Below are positions 20,963 to 33,231 of a stretch of DNA of 64,000 nt, in pieces. Numbering within the stretch: position 1 is the stretch's first letter; each line of letters starts with the position of its first letter. Under the pieces are notes generated by a model, which saw only the letters and a program-made list of their open reading frames with translations, did not search any database and had not been told where the DNA came from. The position numbers and the translations under genes are program-made. Origin of the DNA: Chondrus crispus. Its lineage: Eukaryota; Rhodophyta; Florideophyceae; Gigartinales; Gigartinaceae. The stretch spans positions 268,849-332,848 of the forward strand of contig NW_005179353.1 in NCBI RefSeq assembly GCF_000350225.1, written 5' to 3'.

Positions 20963-23347
20963 TATTGAAGAAAGGACAGCCGGTTCAGTTAGAAATATTC
21001 GACGAACCGTGCAAGAAAGCTTTTCATAGGCTCAAGGACGCTATCTTGGCAGCGCCGGTGTTGGCGCTGCCGAAGAAGGACCTACCATACTCGGTAGACA
21101 CCGATGCAAGCGACTATCAAATCGGCGCTGCATTGTTTCAAACGCATCCGGATGCGCCACGTAAACCCATCGGGTTCTTTTCAAGAACGTTAGCCGCAGC
21201 CGAGAGAAACTACTCTGTATCAGAAAAAGAATTTCTAGCGGTAATTTGGGCCGTACAGACTTTAAGGCGGTATCTGTATGGCGAGCACTTCATTGTGTAT
21301 ACCGACCATGCCTCCTTGAGGTGGTTGATGAATGTAACCGACCCGAGCGAGAGATTAATCCGATGGAGGCTCCGCCTCTCGGAATTTGATTTCGAAATCA
21401 AGTACAAGAAGGGCAAGGCTAACAGCCAAGCTGATGCCCTGTCAAGATTACGGACCGCAGGAGGAACCGTCGACGAAATCGAAGACGAAATCCCATGCTT
21501 TATGGCCGAACCGGCCGAGGGTACAGTGGAGGACGAGGACAGTTTTGACGCATTAGACGACATCCTCGCTCTTGAGGGGGGGGCCGCCTCTGATGGCCTC
21601 GATCACTTCCAAGCTGTCACTCCGGAGGAGCTCATTCGCGAGCAAGCCGTTGACCGCTTCTGCAACCGCATCAAGGAAGAAATGGACGCCGGAAAGGTGA
21701 GAACGTTCCGCATGGAGACCGAGGAACTCGAAGGAACTCTATGCCGTACCGCGGCGGAGTTTGTACAAGTGGTGATAACACAATCGTTAAGGGACCGCGT
21801 CCTAGGGTTGAGCCACTACGCAAAATTGGCAGGCCACCCGGGAGGCAGAAAACTTTACAAGACATTGAGAAGATATCTTAACTGGCCTACGATGGCCCTA
21901 GACTGCTACGCAGTCGCGAAGGATTGCCCCGCATGTGCGCGGGAAAGGGTGAAGTTAAGAAGAAACACGAAGGAAATGAAGCTGTTTACGCCAAAGGCTC
22001 CTTTGGAGTTCGTCGCGATCGACATTCTCGGTGAGTTAATTACCACCAAACGAGGGAATCGCTACATCCTCGTGATCAGCGATCGATATTCCGAATTGGT
22101 ACGGACCGTACCTCTCAAGAAAATTACTGCCGCACACATAGCGCAAGCCTTTGTGCATCATTGGGTATTCGTATACGGACCACCGGTCAAGCTGTTGTCC
22201 GACAACGGGACACAGTCTACGGCTCGGATCTTCCAGAACATTTGTCGAATTTTGGGGATACGCAACGTCTTCACGACCACCTATCACCCTCAGGCCAACG
22301 GCCAAGTTGAGAGGTTTAACCGCACGCTGACTTCCGCGTTGCGAAAGTATGTCGGAGAACATCCGAAGGACTGGGATTTGTTTAGCGACGCTGTGACGTT
22401 CGCATATAATACACAAGTTCATCGATCTACGAACATCGCGCCGTTCGAGCTAGTATTGGCCCGGGCACCAGAAAGCGTCGCGTTACAAGCACAGCCAAAT
22501 TTGGAAGGATTTAGCTCGAATCGAGCGTACTACCTGAAATGGCAGTCGTGGTTGGAAAGCCTAATGAAAGGCGCTGATAAGAGCTCGCGGAAAGAACAAG
22601 CGCCCTACAAGCGAAACTTTGACACAAGGCTTCGCAAGCCGAAGTATGACATCCCTTCAGGATCATAAGCGAAACTTTGACGCAAGGCTTCGCAAGCCGA
22701 AGTATGACATCCCTTCAGGATCATACGTATTACTTCGGAAAGAGCAAGGCACGGCCACCGAGCCGAAACACAAGGTGGCACAAGTGGCTACGGGTCCGTA
22801 TCAAGTGAAGGAGTCAACTGAGAATACGGTCGTCATTGTTATAGGCGACCAAGAAGAGCGCGTGTCGCGAGATAGAGTCGAATTAGCCCCTAGTCCCTCG
22901 GAATACACGCCGATAACCGGGCTACGACAAGCGCTACAGTTCCTCAATCGAGGAGGGGAACGAGAAGAACCCGACGCGCAAGCGAAGGAGAGGACGGATG
23001 ACGGACCGTTGGTAAATCAGGAAGCTGCGGGCATCCCGCCCGATCTCCAAGAGATGGGAGGTTCGGAAGAGCAGGATGAGGATGAGCCGCTAGCTCTTCG
23101 GAAGGGGGAAGGACAGTTGGACACGCAGGAAGAAGGAGCCGAGAGGCAGGATTATGTGATTGACCAGATCGTGGACCACGGATACGACGAGGAGAACTTA
23201 ATTCTCCGGGTGAAATGGTACGGCTATACGCCCGAGGACGCGACGTGGGAGCCAATCGAACACCTACCGCGCAGCACAGTTGTGACATACTTCCGACGGA
23301 AGAAACCACAGCTGCCACCGCAAGTCGCGCACGCGCAAGCAGGATAG

Positions 23348-25186
23348 TTCCAATGAGGAGACGCACAACTGGAAGTCAGTGCGACGGCCTGCAACCTGTT
23401 GAACAGAGAGCGTCGCAAGGTCAAGAAATGGAGAAGGGTGGAGTGCAATAAGTCAGGAAATCTTACTTTGGGTTCCGCACATGAATGGAGAGACGTGCGC
23501 CGCCCCACTGAAAAATTGAAGCGCCACTGTAGTGTCAGGCTGAGGAAATTTACCTCCTTGGATACGATCACATGCGGCCGCCGCGCGCACGTGAAGTGAT
23601 ACTTGGATCGATGATCCGCCCTCATGGGGCGTGATTTAATAAAAAATAGAGATGCCGGCAGAGAGCTGCTGAACTGGAGGCGGAAAGTCGAAAATTGAAC
23701 ACGGGTCCACCTTCGAAATGTTAATCAAAATTAAGGGGGAAATACAGCACTTGTTGGTCGCACGAGATGTGGTTGTCGCGTGCTCCAGCCGGAGGCACAG
23801 GTATCTAAGGACGTCCAAGGGCACCGCCACCAACCACCGTTCGCGACACTGACGACAGCACCACACGACGACGACGTCGAACCCGTTTCAGAGGTGTTGA
23901 CTATACCCCACCGACTGAGGGACCGACGCTCGACGAGCGGAAGGATTCCTCCACACAAACCGAGGTAATGCAGACTTCGAGACTACCGTGTACAGTCCGA
24001 TGCGCAAACCCGTATAGGAAGGCGGTTCCTTCCTGCCCAAGACGGCAACTATTTGTTCTCACAAAGAGCTTCTTTGTTTGAGGCAGCCACCAAAAACAAG
24101 AGAAAGAGAAGGGGAAAACGACTCCGAAGGAGAGAGAGCGTCGCTAGATGAGCTGGCGATTGACGATCCATCTGTTGCTTGTTACTACTGACGACGCCAA
24201 GTTCACGTTCTTGTTTTTATCCCGAGCGATCCATTGTGATGACCCACCCCTTTCCCTTCCTTCGCTTGACTCTTGTTTTCTTTCTACGGTTCCTACCTTT
24301 CATTTTGTTCTGTTTTGTGGCAAATTGTTTTTTTGACGTCGAAGACGCGCCGCCGTACTGCGGACGCCGTTTAGCATGTCTACAATGGCCCAGAGGAAGT
24401 ACTGCAACTATGAACGAGAGGGGGAACGCGCTCTTGAAATTATAAATCAACGACGAAGCCGATGCTCTCCTAGCTCTGATACGACATATGAGACGCTGAA
24501 GTGCCCCGAGCGTACGTGTCAATGTTGTCGAGATCGGTTCTGATGACCCTACATGCACTATCGCACCCTACGTCACCTATACTTATGCCAGGATCGGGTT
24601 GGACAGACGTCCAAAACTGTGAGATGTGACACAGTGGAGCAAACTACAATTCTATCGTCACGTGAGGACGATAACGAGTCGTTCACGAAGCATCATTCGC
24701 ACCGGCGAAACGAGGGAGTGAAATTTATGAATCTCAGGGCTACCCTGACGCTGTAGCTGTGCACTTGCTTGGACCGGGATAGAACTCAAGACGGAAAAGG
24801 GACCATGCTGGGGATGTTGGTTCCGTTTAGAAAAGAAGGAAAATCAGAGAGTTCGATATTGAGAGAGCAGAAGGGTTGGAGATGTGCTGACCGTGGGGCG
24901 TGAAGTCACATCGAAGGAGGCGGATCTGGGCACCGACCTGAGGAAGGAAATTGGAAAGGGACCTCCCCATGAGCAGGAGGACAAATGAGCGTCGAGGTTC
25001 TGACTGGGACGCGCGCACCGTGGCCTTGTGAAGGAAAAGAGGGGCACTCTCAAAAAGGAAGACGAACATTCGCTCAAAGAAAAAGAATAAGGAAAATCGC
25101 GAACGCCCAAGGCAGAAGAAGGTGGTTCTCGAGAAAGTGCACGAAGTGCAGTTGACAAAGAGACCTCCACGCTCTTTTTCGAAAGG
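23348..25186. other. Noncoding 3' region of type II element A
   Basis: Lies between the end of the type II pol and the inserted type I element. No frame exceeds about 110 codons and none has a recognisable domain. It continues to the right of the type I insertion at 38781. The AAAGG at 25182-25186 is the target duplication of that insertion. Confidence 0.5.
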
Positions 25187-25852
25187 TGTAGTATAACCCC
25201 CCCTGGGGCTTTATTTTAGATTAGATCAACTCAGAATCGGATCGGTTACTGTAGAGCTCGATGCTCTACAGTACCACCACGTGTAACCCCGAGTACAGGG
25301 CGCACGTGTACACGTGTACGCGCGGGACCGAAGAGCGCACACACACACGTGTACTGTCAGCCCCGATGGCTGACAGTATTACAGTGTCGATCGACCGCTA
25401 CAGTACGTCGCTACAGTACATCGGTACTGTACTATTATGATAGGTTATTATGTACATTAAATATGGAGCGGACCGGCGGCGGTGGAGGAGGAAGGACGGA
25501 CTTGTCACCCACCGACCGTCAAGGTCCGACTTCCCGCTTATTGTAAGGTAGCGTTCGCTAACTACCTTAGAGCGGCACCGAGCGCGGGTCGAGGACGCGC
25601 GCGGTACGCCCACGAGCCGGCTCCGCCTCCGCCCGTCGGTACTGGATCGTCACCCAGTACCGCCCCGGAGCGTTGAGGCGTCGAACCGCTCGCGCGTACC
25701 GGCGTCCTCCGCGTTCCCGCTCTACCACGCTACCCGGGCCCGCTTCCCGGTGCCGTTAGCCGGTGTCCCGCTTCACCCCCGTCTTCCCGTTCGGACGGGG
25801 TCTACGTCGAGCTGTGCATACACCCCTCTCCGTTGGGGGTGTTTATGCTACA
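25187..25852 (+). mobile_element. Type I 5' LTR (666 bp)
   Basis: Begins TGTAGTATAACC and ends TTTATGCTACA. Several perfect stem-loops lie in it, for example 25248-25272 (10-bp stem, TCGAT loop) and 25352-25378 (11-bp stem, CCGAT loop). ACGTGT occurs four times between 25280 and 25350. Confidence 0.95.
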
Positions 25853-25853
25853 G

Positions 25854-25870
25854 TGGTCTCCCGACCTAGA
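25854..25870 (+). other. Primer-binding site of the type I element
   Basis: TGGTCTCCCGACCTAGA starts two bases after the LTR end and is identical to the sites at 14887-14903 and 54879-54895 (both minus strand). Confidence 0.9.
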
Positions 25871-25932
25871 AGACCCTGGAGTCCGATCTCCGAGAAGACT
25901 TCCGCTTCCCTCCGCGAACCGATCGCGTCGAG

Positions 25933-27942
25933 ATGAGCCAAGAGTTTGAGCCCTCGATCCGCTCCGAAGCGGCGGATCTGAGTCCGGCCGCTGTGCAGTC
26001 CCCATCCGCCCCGTCGGGCGACGGCGGCGCAGGTCTTCGTGACCGCGAACCGTCGCTCGGATCCTCCGAGGAAAGAGCGGCGGCGATGTTCGAACGCATA
26101 GCCGAATATATCGAGGAAGTCCGTACTTCCCTTCGGATCGATGTATCGGACCATGTATACACTCGATGCATGGCCGAACTCCGCTCCCTGCGTGAAGGGA
26201 GGTTCGATAGAGTGACGCAGTCCTTAGAGAATCTCCGAGCACTGATCGACGAGTTACACTCGCGGATCGTGCTCGTCGAAGACTCCCGTTTCGCCTCGCC
26301 CGGACCGTCCGAGCAAGGTCGTCCTGAGAGGCCGACCTCGGTGAGACGACCCGAGGACCGAACCTCTCCGTCCGCAGAGCACTTGGGTGCGTTCGCGCAC
26401 CTCTCCGCTGAGCTCGACGCCACTCGTCCGCGTGCTCGTGACATGGAACGTACCATGGCCGAAAGGCTACCCGGTGCCCCCCCGAGAGGGCCCGGTGGTA
26501 CCGTATCTCCGAGCGCCGCCGCCCTCGAGGGTTGGCGTCCGACTGGTGCCGCTACCAGTCGGACTGCAGAAGGAAGCCGTCCTCCGATAGACGCGAACTT
26601 CGCGTCTGAGACCCAAGCCTTGCCGCCTATCGCCAGAAGTAGGCGGCAAGTGGACCGCGTATCGTACGCGGACGAAAAGGACCGCGGAGGAGCCGCCCGC
26701 GGATCCGGAGAACCGATGTTCTCCGTCGATCCCCGCTGGGGCGGCTACCCGCCGGCGAGTTACGCCGAGCATCCAGGTCCGGTAGACGTCCGTACGCTAC
26801 CGGTTACCTCCTTCGGCACGCTGGGTCTCGCTGAACCCGGGCTCGAGCCGGTACATACGATGATCCAAGAGTTCAGCGCCGTTGCTGACTATCGTATGTA
26901 CCGCTTGGATAACACCTCGAGGCTCGTTACCTCGGGTGACGCGGGACGGATCGCGAAGTACGTCCAGCGCTGTCGTGGGATCCGTCCCACGATGCGCAGC
27001 TTCGACGGTACCGACCCGATCCAGCTGTTGCCGTTCTTGAAGGATATCCGAGTCACCTTCAACCCGCAACACCTGACCGAAGGTGTTGCGGTACGAGTCC
27101 TCGCGCACTTCCTCGAGCGCGACGCGGAGCGCCTGTATACGAGTTATACGATGCGTGGCCTCCGCGCCGGCCAGCTCCACGACGACGTGAGCTGGCCGGG
27201 GCTTGTGAATCAATTCTTAAAACGCTACCTCACGGACGACGTGCTAGGTGAAGCGTACGACGCTGTCGCTACGGCGCGACAGCAATCGCATGAGACGGAA
27301 AGCACGTTTGCTGACCGACTCGAGACTGCCGCGTTCCGATGCACGGCAGTCTTCTCCGAACAGTCCCTCGCGCACTACTTCGTGCGGGGACTTGCACCGG
27401 CAACCCGTGCCGCAGTATCCGAAACTGTGCAAAGGCTGCCAGGCAGTCAGAAGACCGATCTTCCGACCATCCGCCGTATCGCCACGGCGGAAGGTACAAC
27501 GTACCGCGCTCGGCGCGGTTTACTTCTGCCGGATTCGAAACCGGCAGGGAAGGCTCGCAGGACTACGAAGTCCGCCGCGACAAGTTCGCCCGCCTCGACC
27601 CTCCATATCGGGGAGGATGAGCGGCAGGCCGACCCTGTCCTCATTACGCAGGGAGCAGGGCCCGTGGGGGCACGAACCCCCTCACCGATGTCGACCGGAA
27701 CGACATCGAGTTACACGACCGCCTTCGCGGCCACTCCAAGAGTGGCAAGGGGTACGGACCCCCGGGACGCAGAGCTCGACATATCGAGCCGAGATGCAGG
27801 AGGCGAAGCGCCTCGCGTGCCCCTCCTCACCGATGAGGAGGCGCGGCATGCGGCGACCTTCGCCTCAACGGACGGCAGCGCGTACGTGTGCTGGCTATGC
27901 CGTACGTACGGGCATGCCATGTACGCGTGCCCGTTCCTGTAG
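25933..27942 (+). CDS. gag: Type I gag, 669 aa
   Basis: A long uninterrupted frame 63 bp after the primer-binding site. The N-terminal third is acidic and Ser/Pro-rich with a helical segment (about 60-110). The middle third (about 300-530) has the predicted helical capsid character, including YRMYRLDNTSRL and an RFPLIV-type helical block (TIRRIATAEGTTYRARRG near its end). The C-terminus carries one CCHC zinc knuckle, C-x2-C-x4-H-x4-C (CWLCRTYGHAMYAC, about 654-667), which would bind RNA. Gag proteins form the particle in which reverse transcription occurs. The 27955-28987 stretch after it is Arg/Gly-rich and has no recognised domain. Confidence 0.88.
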   Translation: MSQEFEPSIRSEAADLSPAAVQSPSAPSGDGGAGLRDREPSLGSSEERAAAMFERIAEYIEEVRTSLRIDVSDHVYTRCMAELRSLREGRFDRVTQSLENLRALIDELHSRIVLVEDSRFASPGPSEQGRPERPTSVRRPEDRTSPSAEHLGAFAHLSAELDATRPRARDMERTMAERLPGAPPRGPGGTVSPSAAALEGWRPTGAATSRTAEGSRPPIDANFASETQALPPIARSRRQVDRVSYADEKDRGGAARGSGEPMFSVDPRWGGYPPASYAEHPGPVDVRTLPVTSFGTLGLAEPGLEPVHTMIQEFSAVADYRMYRLDNTSRLVTSGDAGRIAKYVQRCRGIRPTMRSFDGTDPIQLLPFLKDIRVTFNPQHLTEGVAVRVLAHFLERDAERLYTSYTMRGLRAGQLHDDVSWPGLVNQFLKRYLTDDVLGEAYDAVATARQQSHETESTFADRLETAAFRCTAVFSEQSLAHYFVRGLAPATRAAVSETVQRLPGSQKTDLPTIRRIATAEGTTYRARRGLLLPDSKPAGKARRTTKSAATSSPASTLHIGEDERQADPVLITQGAGPVGARTPSPMSTGTTSSYTTAFAATPRVARGTDPRDAELDISSRDAGGEAPRVPLLTDEEARHAATFASTDGSAYVCWLCRTYGHAMYACPFL

Positions 27943-28987
27943 CCGGAACAACGAATGTTCACGGCGTACAGGAACTACCGCTACCAGATGGAGACGCGCC
28001 CCGGTGCGCGTAATCTCCTCCGGCAAGCGGTGGGCGAGGGCCGTCCCCCGCGTCAAGGTTTCCCGAACCGAACGGGTGGGGGCGCACGCTTCGCCCCCCG
28101 TGGAGGCGGGTACCGTCGTAACGAAGTCGATCGTCGGGATCGACCCGCCTATCGCCAGGCGGACACAAGGTACCCGCGCCAAGGAGAGAGAGGGGACCGA
28201 GACCGTTCTCGGTTACCCCAGCAGGTACAAAATGCGATAATGTACCTGCAAGACTGGGTAGAGGATCCGTACCCTCTACCCATGGAGGGTCACGAAGGAG
28301 AGCCGACTCGCTTCGTCCCCCATATCCTGCGACGACCGGACGCCGCAGGTCAAGGCCCGGAAGTACCCGAGTACTTCGCCAAGGCCGCCGAGCCGCAGTG
28401 GGGGAATCGTCCCGACCCACGCGGCCGGCTACCCGAAGAAGACCTGGCCGTCGATAGCCAGGAGGTTCGCTCCGATAGCACGGGTAGTTCGAAAAAAGGG
28501 TAAAGACGGTTACGTACACGCGGTCGCGTGAGCCGTCTTTTCCCCACGAACTAGACCCGACCCCGCGTGCTCGCCAAGGACACGGGGGGTATTGTCCGAT
28601 AATACATCCCCTGCTTCCGGAGGCGGGCACGGGAGCTCCTGTAATGCCGATACAGGAGGGAGCGCACGTCGAGGCCTCCGAAGGCCCGACGTTAGGAGAA
28701 CAAGACACCGGGACAGCCGACGTCCCGGTGAGGCGTAACCATGGCGACGGGGGCAACGACGACCGAAAAGATTCGGTCGACCCCCTGACTCCCGCGAGCC
28801 CATGGTCGCCGGAGAAAGGTCCGTGTCGTACGGGTTCGAATAATCCGAGGGGCGTCACTGAGCCGCAGACGCCCCAAGGAAGGGGAGAAGGAAACGCAAG
28901 CGGGGCCAGCACCGAAATCGAGGGCCCCGGCGGAACGACCTCACCGATAAGGTCGCCCCGAAGGTTGTCGACGGAGTCATTTGCCTT

Positions 28988-31900
28988 ATGACGTCGAAGA
29001 TCTACAACGTCCTCGGCTCGATAGCCACAGAGGGAAATGCATTTAAACCCCGCACGATCGCCGTTGATACGTGCTCGGGGTATAATCTGGTGAGGAAGGC
29101 CGACCTTCCCCCCGATTGGACGCGTTACGTCGTGCACGACGCACCTCTGCCACGATTGGCAGGCGCGAATAGCAACCCCCTCAAGCTTTCGGCCGTCGTC
29201 CGCCTGGCGGTGCGGTTGAGGAACACGGTGTTCCGAATTCCGTTCGTAGTTGCGGACCAGCTCGCCGTGCCGGTCCTTCTCGGCACGGCCTTCATCGATA
29301 CGCACGTGCGATGTATCGACATCGAGGCTCAACGAATGGAGCTCCGCCAAGGCGGTTCCGTCGCCATCATTGACGGAAAGGGGGAGTTGACTCCCCCTAC
29401 CAGGCGACACGGGCGACACACGGGTCGGCCAGACGTACGCGAGGAGGCCCCGCAAGCGATCCGAATCGCCCGCTGGGTTACCATCCCCGCGATGTCACAA
29501 GCCCGCGTGCGTGTGACAACCGCGGGGAGGGGCCTCGTGTTCCTGGAACCCAAGCCCTCACTCCAACACCGACATGGAGTGAGGCTGACGAATGGCGTCG
29601 CGGAGGTCCTACCGAATCAGACCTTCGACGTCATCGTCGCGAATTTCTCACGACGAGAAAGAAGGCTTCCGAAGCACACCGTCGTGGGATACGCGAAGCG
29701 CAACCCCCTCGCGATCCTCACTCCCGAACGTAAGGTCGCCGAGGGGATCGCGCACGCGCTACACCTGACCGACTTGACCGATCAAGTCGGTGAGGTAGGA
29801 GTTGGCCGATCCAACTCCGACGATGAGACCACCGCCGGGGGCAGGGGGGTCGACCCGGTCGAACGGTCACCTTTAGGCCAACCGACGGCGAGGGGTACTG
29901 TACTCCCCCAGCAAAAGGATCCCGAAAATCCACCGATGGATTGGGAAAAAGAGATCGACCTGTCATACATCGATGATGACAAGCTCCGTGGCCACGTGCT
30001 CGAGATGCTCCGTAAGCACTCGAGTCTGTGGAGCGGTGCGCTTGGAACGATCCAAGCCACGGAGCACTGCATTCCCCTCGAACCGGGAACGAAACCGATT
30101 CGTTCTATGCCCTATCGGAAGGGCCCGGCCATGCGCGAAATGGTTGCGAAGGAGGTCAACAAGATGTTGAACGCAGGGGTTATCGAACCCGCGAGCACCG
30201 AGTGGGCGTCCCCGGTGGTGCTCGTACCGAAGAAAGACGGCTCTCTTCGGTTCTGCGTAGACTACCGGCGTCTCCACGCGAAGACCGCAGCGGATTCGTA
30301 TCCGCTGCCACGGATGGACGACTGCATCGACTCGTCAGGAGATGCAGCCGTCTTCACCACGTTGGACTGCAATTCCGGTTATTGGCAGATACCGGTCGCT
30401 CCGGAAGACCGGGATAAGACCACGTTTACGACGCACATGGGCACGTTTCGCCACTTGCGCATGCCGTTTGGACTCAAAGGGGCACCGGCCACCTTCCAAC
30501 GCGCGCTCGACATAATACTCTCCAGAGTCCGCTGGCAAATATGCCTCGTCTATCTCGACGACGTGATCGTGTTCTCCCGTACGCACGGAGAACACGCGAG
30601 GCATCTCGATACCGTCTTGACCTTACTGCGGAGTTCCGGTATCTCCCTTAAGCTCAAGAAGTGCAGCTTCTTCCGACCGAAGGTGCACTACCTGGGGCAC
30701 GTCATCTCCCCAGGCAAGTTGAGCGTGGCCGATACGGCGGCCGACGCTTTCAAGACTTTCACGTTCCCGAGGACGTTGACGCAAGTGCGCTCGTTCCTCG
30801 GGGCGTGCAACGTATACCGCCGATTCGTTAAGGGGTTCTCTAAGATTGCGCGTCCTCTGACCGACATGACGCGCAAGGATTCGGATTCCGATTTCTATAA
30901 CCCCACGGAGCTGCAACTTCAGGCGTTCGAGAACCTTAAGAAATGCATGATCGCTCCGCCGATCCTCGCGTTGCCCCGGCACGGTCGTCCGTACATGATA
31001 GACACGGACGCGAGTGCCTACCAACTCGGCTGCACCTTACTTCAGGAGCACGAAGAGCCGAACGACTGGCGCCCCGTGGGGTATTGGTCGTACTCACTGT
31101 CCGATAGTGAGCGCAACTACAGCGCTACCGAACGCGAGTGCTTCGCCGTAGTGTGGGCCGTCCGCACACTACGGCCGTACGTAGAAGGCACGACGTTCAC
31201 CGTACGGACGGACCATGACGCCCTCCGGTGGCTCATGTCCCTCACCGAGAGTTCCGGAAGACTCACCCGGTGGCGGCTACGTCTGGCTGAATACGATTTC
31301 ACCATTCAGTACCGCCCCGGGCGCGTGCATCAGGTGCCTGATGCCCTGTCACGCCTCGTGTCGCCGAAGGTCGCCGATGACCTTCGCTCCACCGTCGAGG
31401 TGGATGACGACATCCCCACTTTCGACGGGGCACGACAGTTGGAGACGTATCGAACGAGCTCGCGGACCACGCTTGTACCGCGAGCTGTGATCATCAGGCC
31501 GTCCATGTCTTCGTAACGACACGGAATCAAGCCGAAGCCCGAACGAGGTCGCGCGCACGGACGCGCGACGAACCGCGAGGTGACGACGAAGCCCCCGCTC
31601 TCCAAGGAGCCCATTCGTTTTGGGAGGAGAACGACGAGTTCGACGCCGCCGACATCCAGCGCGCCGAAGACCCCGAGGCCGGCGCGCTCGACTCCCCGGT
31701 CGCCCCACCGCAGGACGACTTTCCGGCCCCTCTTACGATAGAGGAGATAGCCGAGGAGCAACGCGAGGATGACTTCTGCCAAACCGTTTTGGCACGACAG
31801 TCAGAGTCCCGAGACTCCGCGTTCTTCGAGGACCACCAAGGGGTGCTCAAGCGGAGACACCCCTTCGACCCTGATATCGTTCAGGTCGTGGTACCTCAGA

Positions 31901-33222
31901 CCCTCTGCGCCAGGCTCCTTCGCCTGTGCCACAACCCAGCCATCGCGGGGCACCCGGGCCAGAACCGTATGTACTACGCACTTCGACGCGAGTACTACTG
32001 GCCCCACCTGGCTGCAGACGTCGCAGCCACGGTGCGAGGGTGTCGAACCTGCGCGATGAACCGGGTGAAGCTGAGGAAACATCTCAACCGATTGAGATTG
32101 TTTCCAGCTACGAGGCCCCTCGAGAGCCTCGCGATCGACATCTTGGGGCCGCTCCCCAAGACGAAGACAGGAAAACGGTTCCTGCTCGTGATTACGGACC
32201 GCTTCAGTAAGCTAACGCAAGTCGTTGCGCTCCGCACGATAACAGCGCACACGGTCGCAGTTGCGTTCTGCGACTCGTGGGTGTTCAAGTATGGCGTCCC
32301 TCGCACGTTGCTTTCGGACAACGGCCCTCAGTTTAATGCCAAGTTCTTCCACAGCACGTGCCGCGTTCTGGGGATAACGAATTTGTACACTTCGGCGTAC
32401 CATCCCCAGACGAACGGGCAAGTCGAGCGTTATAACCGAACAATCGCGTCGATGCTGCGGAACTACGTGGGTGAACACCAGGACGACTGGGATGTGTACG
32501 TGGGGCCGCTTACGTATGCGTACAACTCCCACGTACATCGCACCACGCGCACCACGCCGTTTGAGCTCGTGCTCAGCAGGCCACCGCCGGAGTTCTCTCT
32601 CCGACGGGCGGACGGCGACGCGCCCCCTTCCGATAGGGGGAACCAACGTGCCGAGTTCCTCAAGACCTTGGATGCGACTATCCAGAAGGCCTACGGGAGC
32701 CTGCGTCGGACGCAGGCTCGCTACAAGCGCGACTTCGATAAGCGCATACGACGTATTAATTCCCGGCTCCGTCCCGGAGAATACGTATATCTCAACCCCA
32801 CCGATGGGGCTAAGACATCGAACAAGCTCGCCTCGCCCGCGGTCGGACCCTACCGCGTGCTCGCCAATGACCGCCGAACCATCACGATCGATCGTGATGG
32901 GGTCACCGAGCGAGTTTCCGCCGACCGCTGCGTGTACGCGCCGCCTCCGATAGACGCGCCACGAGCAAGTACGACGACCCCGCGGGACCTCGCCGATAAG
33001 GTCACCGCGGGAACGCAGTATGCCGTCGAACGGCTACTGAGACACCGAGTCATGGAAGACGGAACTACGGAGTTCCTCATCAAGTGGGCGGATTACGACG
33101 CGCCCACTTGGACTGCGCGGACTCACGTCCCGGAGGAGTTGGTGTCTCGTTACGCCCAACGCCTCCGGAGACGTACCGGCAGAGACCTCACCCAAACCGT
33201 GAACGCGGACGTTCACGCTTAA
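28988..33222 (+). CDS. pol: Type I pol: protease, reverse transcriptase, RNase H, integrase, chromodomain
   Basis: Domains in order: protease-like (IAVDTCSGYNLVRKADLP, about 29060-29115); reverse transcriptase (LRFCVDYRRLH, MPFGLKGAPATFQRALD, CLVYLDDVIVFSRTHGEH, about 30245-30600); RNase H (IDTDASAYQLGCTLL, FAVVWAVRTLRPYV, about 30995-31200); HHCC zinc-binding domain (about 31945-32070); integrase core (LAIDILGPLPKT, LLSDNGPQFNAKFF, YHPQTNGQVERYN, about 32130-32445). A chromodomain closes it (about 33020-33150; FLIKWADYDAPTW). This is chromovirus architecture; the chromodomain may steer integration to heterochromatin, which would fit the nested landscape. The coding region appears to have about one break. 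Confidence 0.92.
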
Positions 33223-33231
33223 GGGGGGGCC
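33203..33231 (+). repeat. Internal copy of the polypurine-tract motif
   Basis: A 29-bp block (ACGCGGACGT...TTAAGGGGGGGCC) spanning the end of pol matches 38075-38103, just before the 3' LTR, at 27 of 29 positions. The older type I fragment has the same block at 16625-16680 on the minus strand. The two copies bracket the antisense module as direct repeats. Confidence 0.88.

Larger units (their letters stand above)
16919..23347 (+). pseudogene. Type II pol (reverse transcriptase, RNase H, integrase, chromodomain), interrupted
   Basis: Reverse transcriptase motifs: RFCVDYRRLN, MPFGLTNAPATFQRAMD, CLVYLDDIIIFS (about 17690-18010). After the DNA transposon the frame continues with RNase H (VDTDASDYQIGAALF, FLAVIWAVQTLRRYL, about 21095-21300), the zinc-binding HHCC domain and the integrase core (IDILGEL, LLSDNGTQS, YHPQANGQVERFN, about 22020-22320). 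A chromodomain at about 23150-23310 ends it (VIDQIVDHGYDEENLILRVK, WEPIEHLP). This is the chromovirus domain order of Ty3/gypsy. Besides the inserted transposon it has about one or two breaks. Confidence 0.9.

Noticed and set aside
25854-25870. Possible tRNA gene at the primer-binding site
   Set aside because: Only the complement of a tRNA 3' end is present; there is no cloverleaf around it in any of the three copies.
27959-29455. Minus-strand open frame of 498 codons opposite type I gag/pol
   Set aside because: It overlaps the well-supported plus-strand coding region, has Pro/Gly/Ser-rich shadow composition and no domain; it is a by-product of high GC content.
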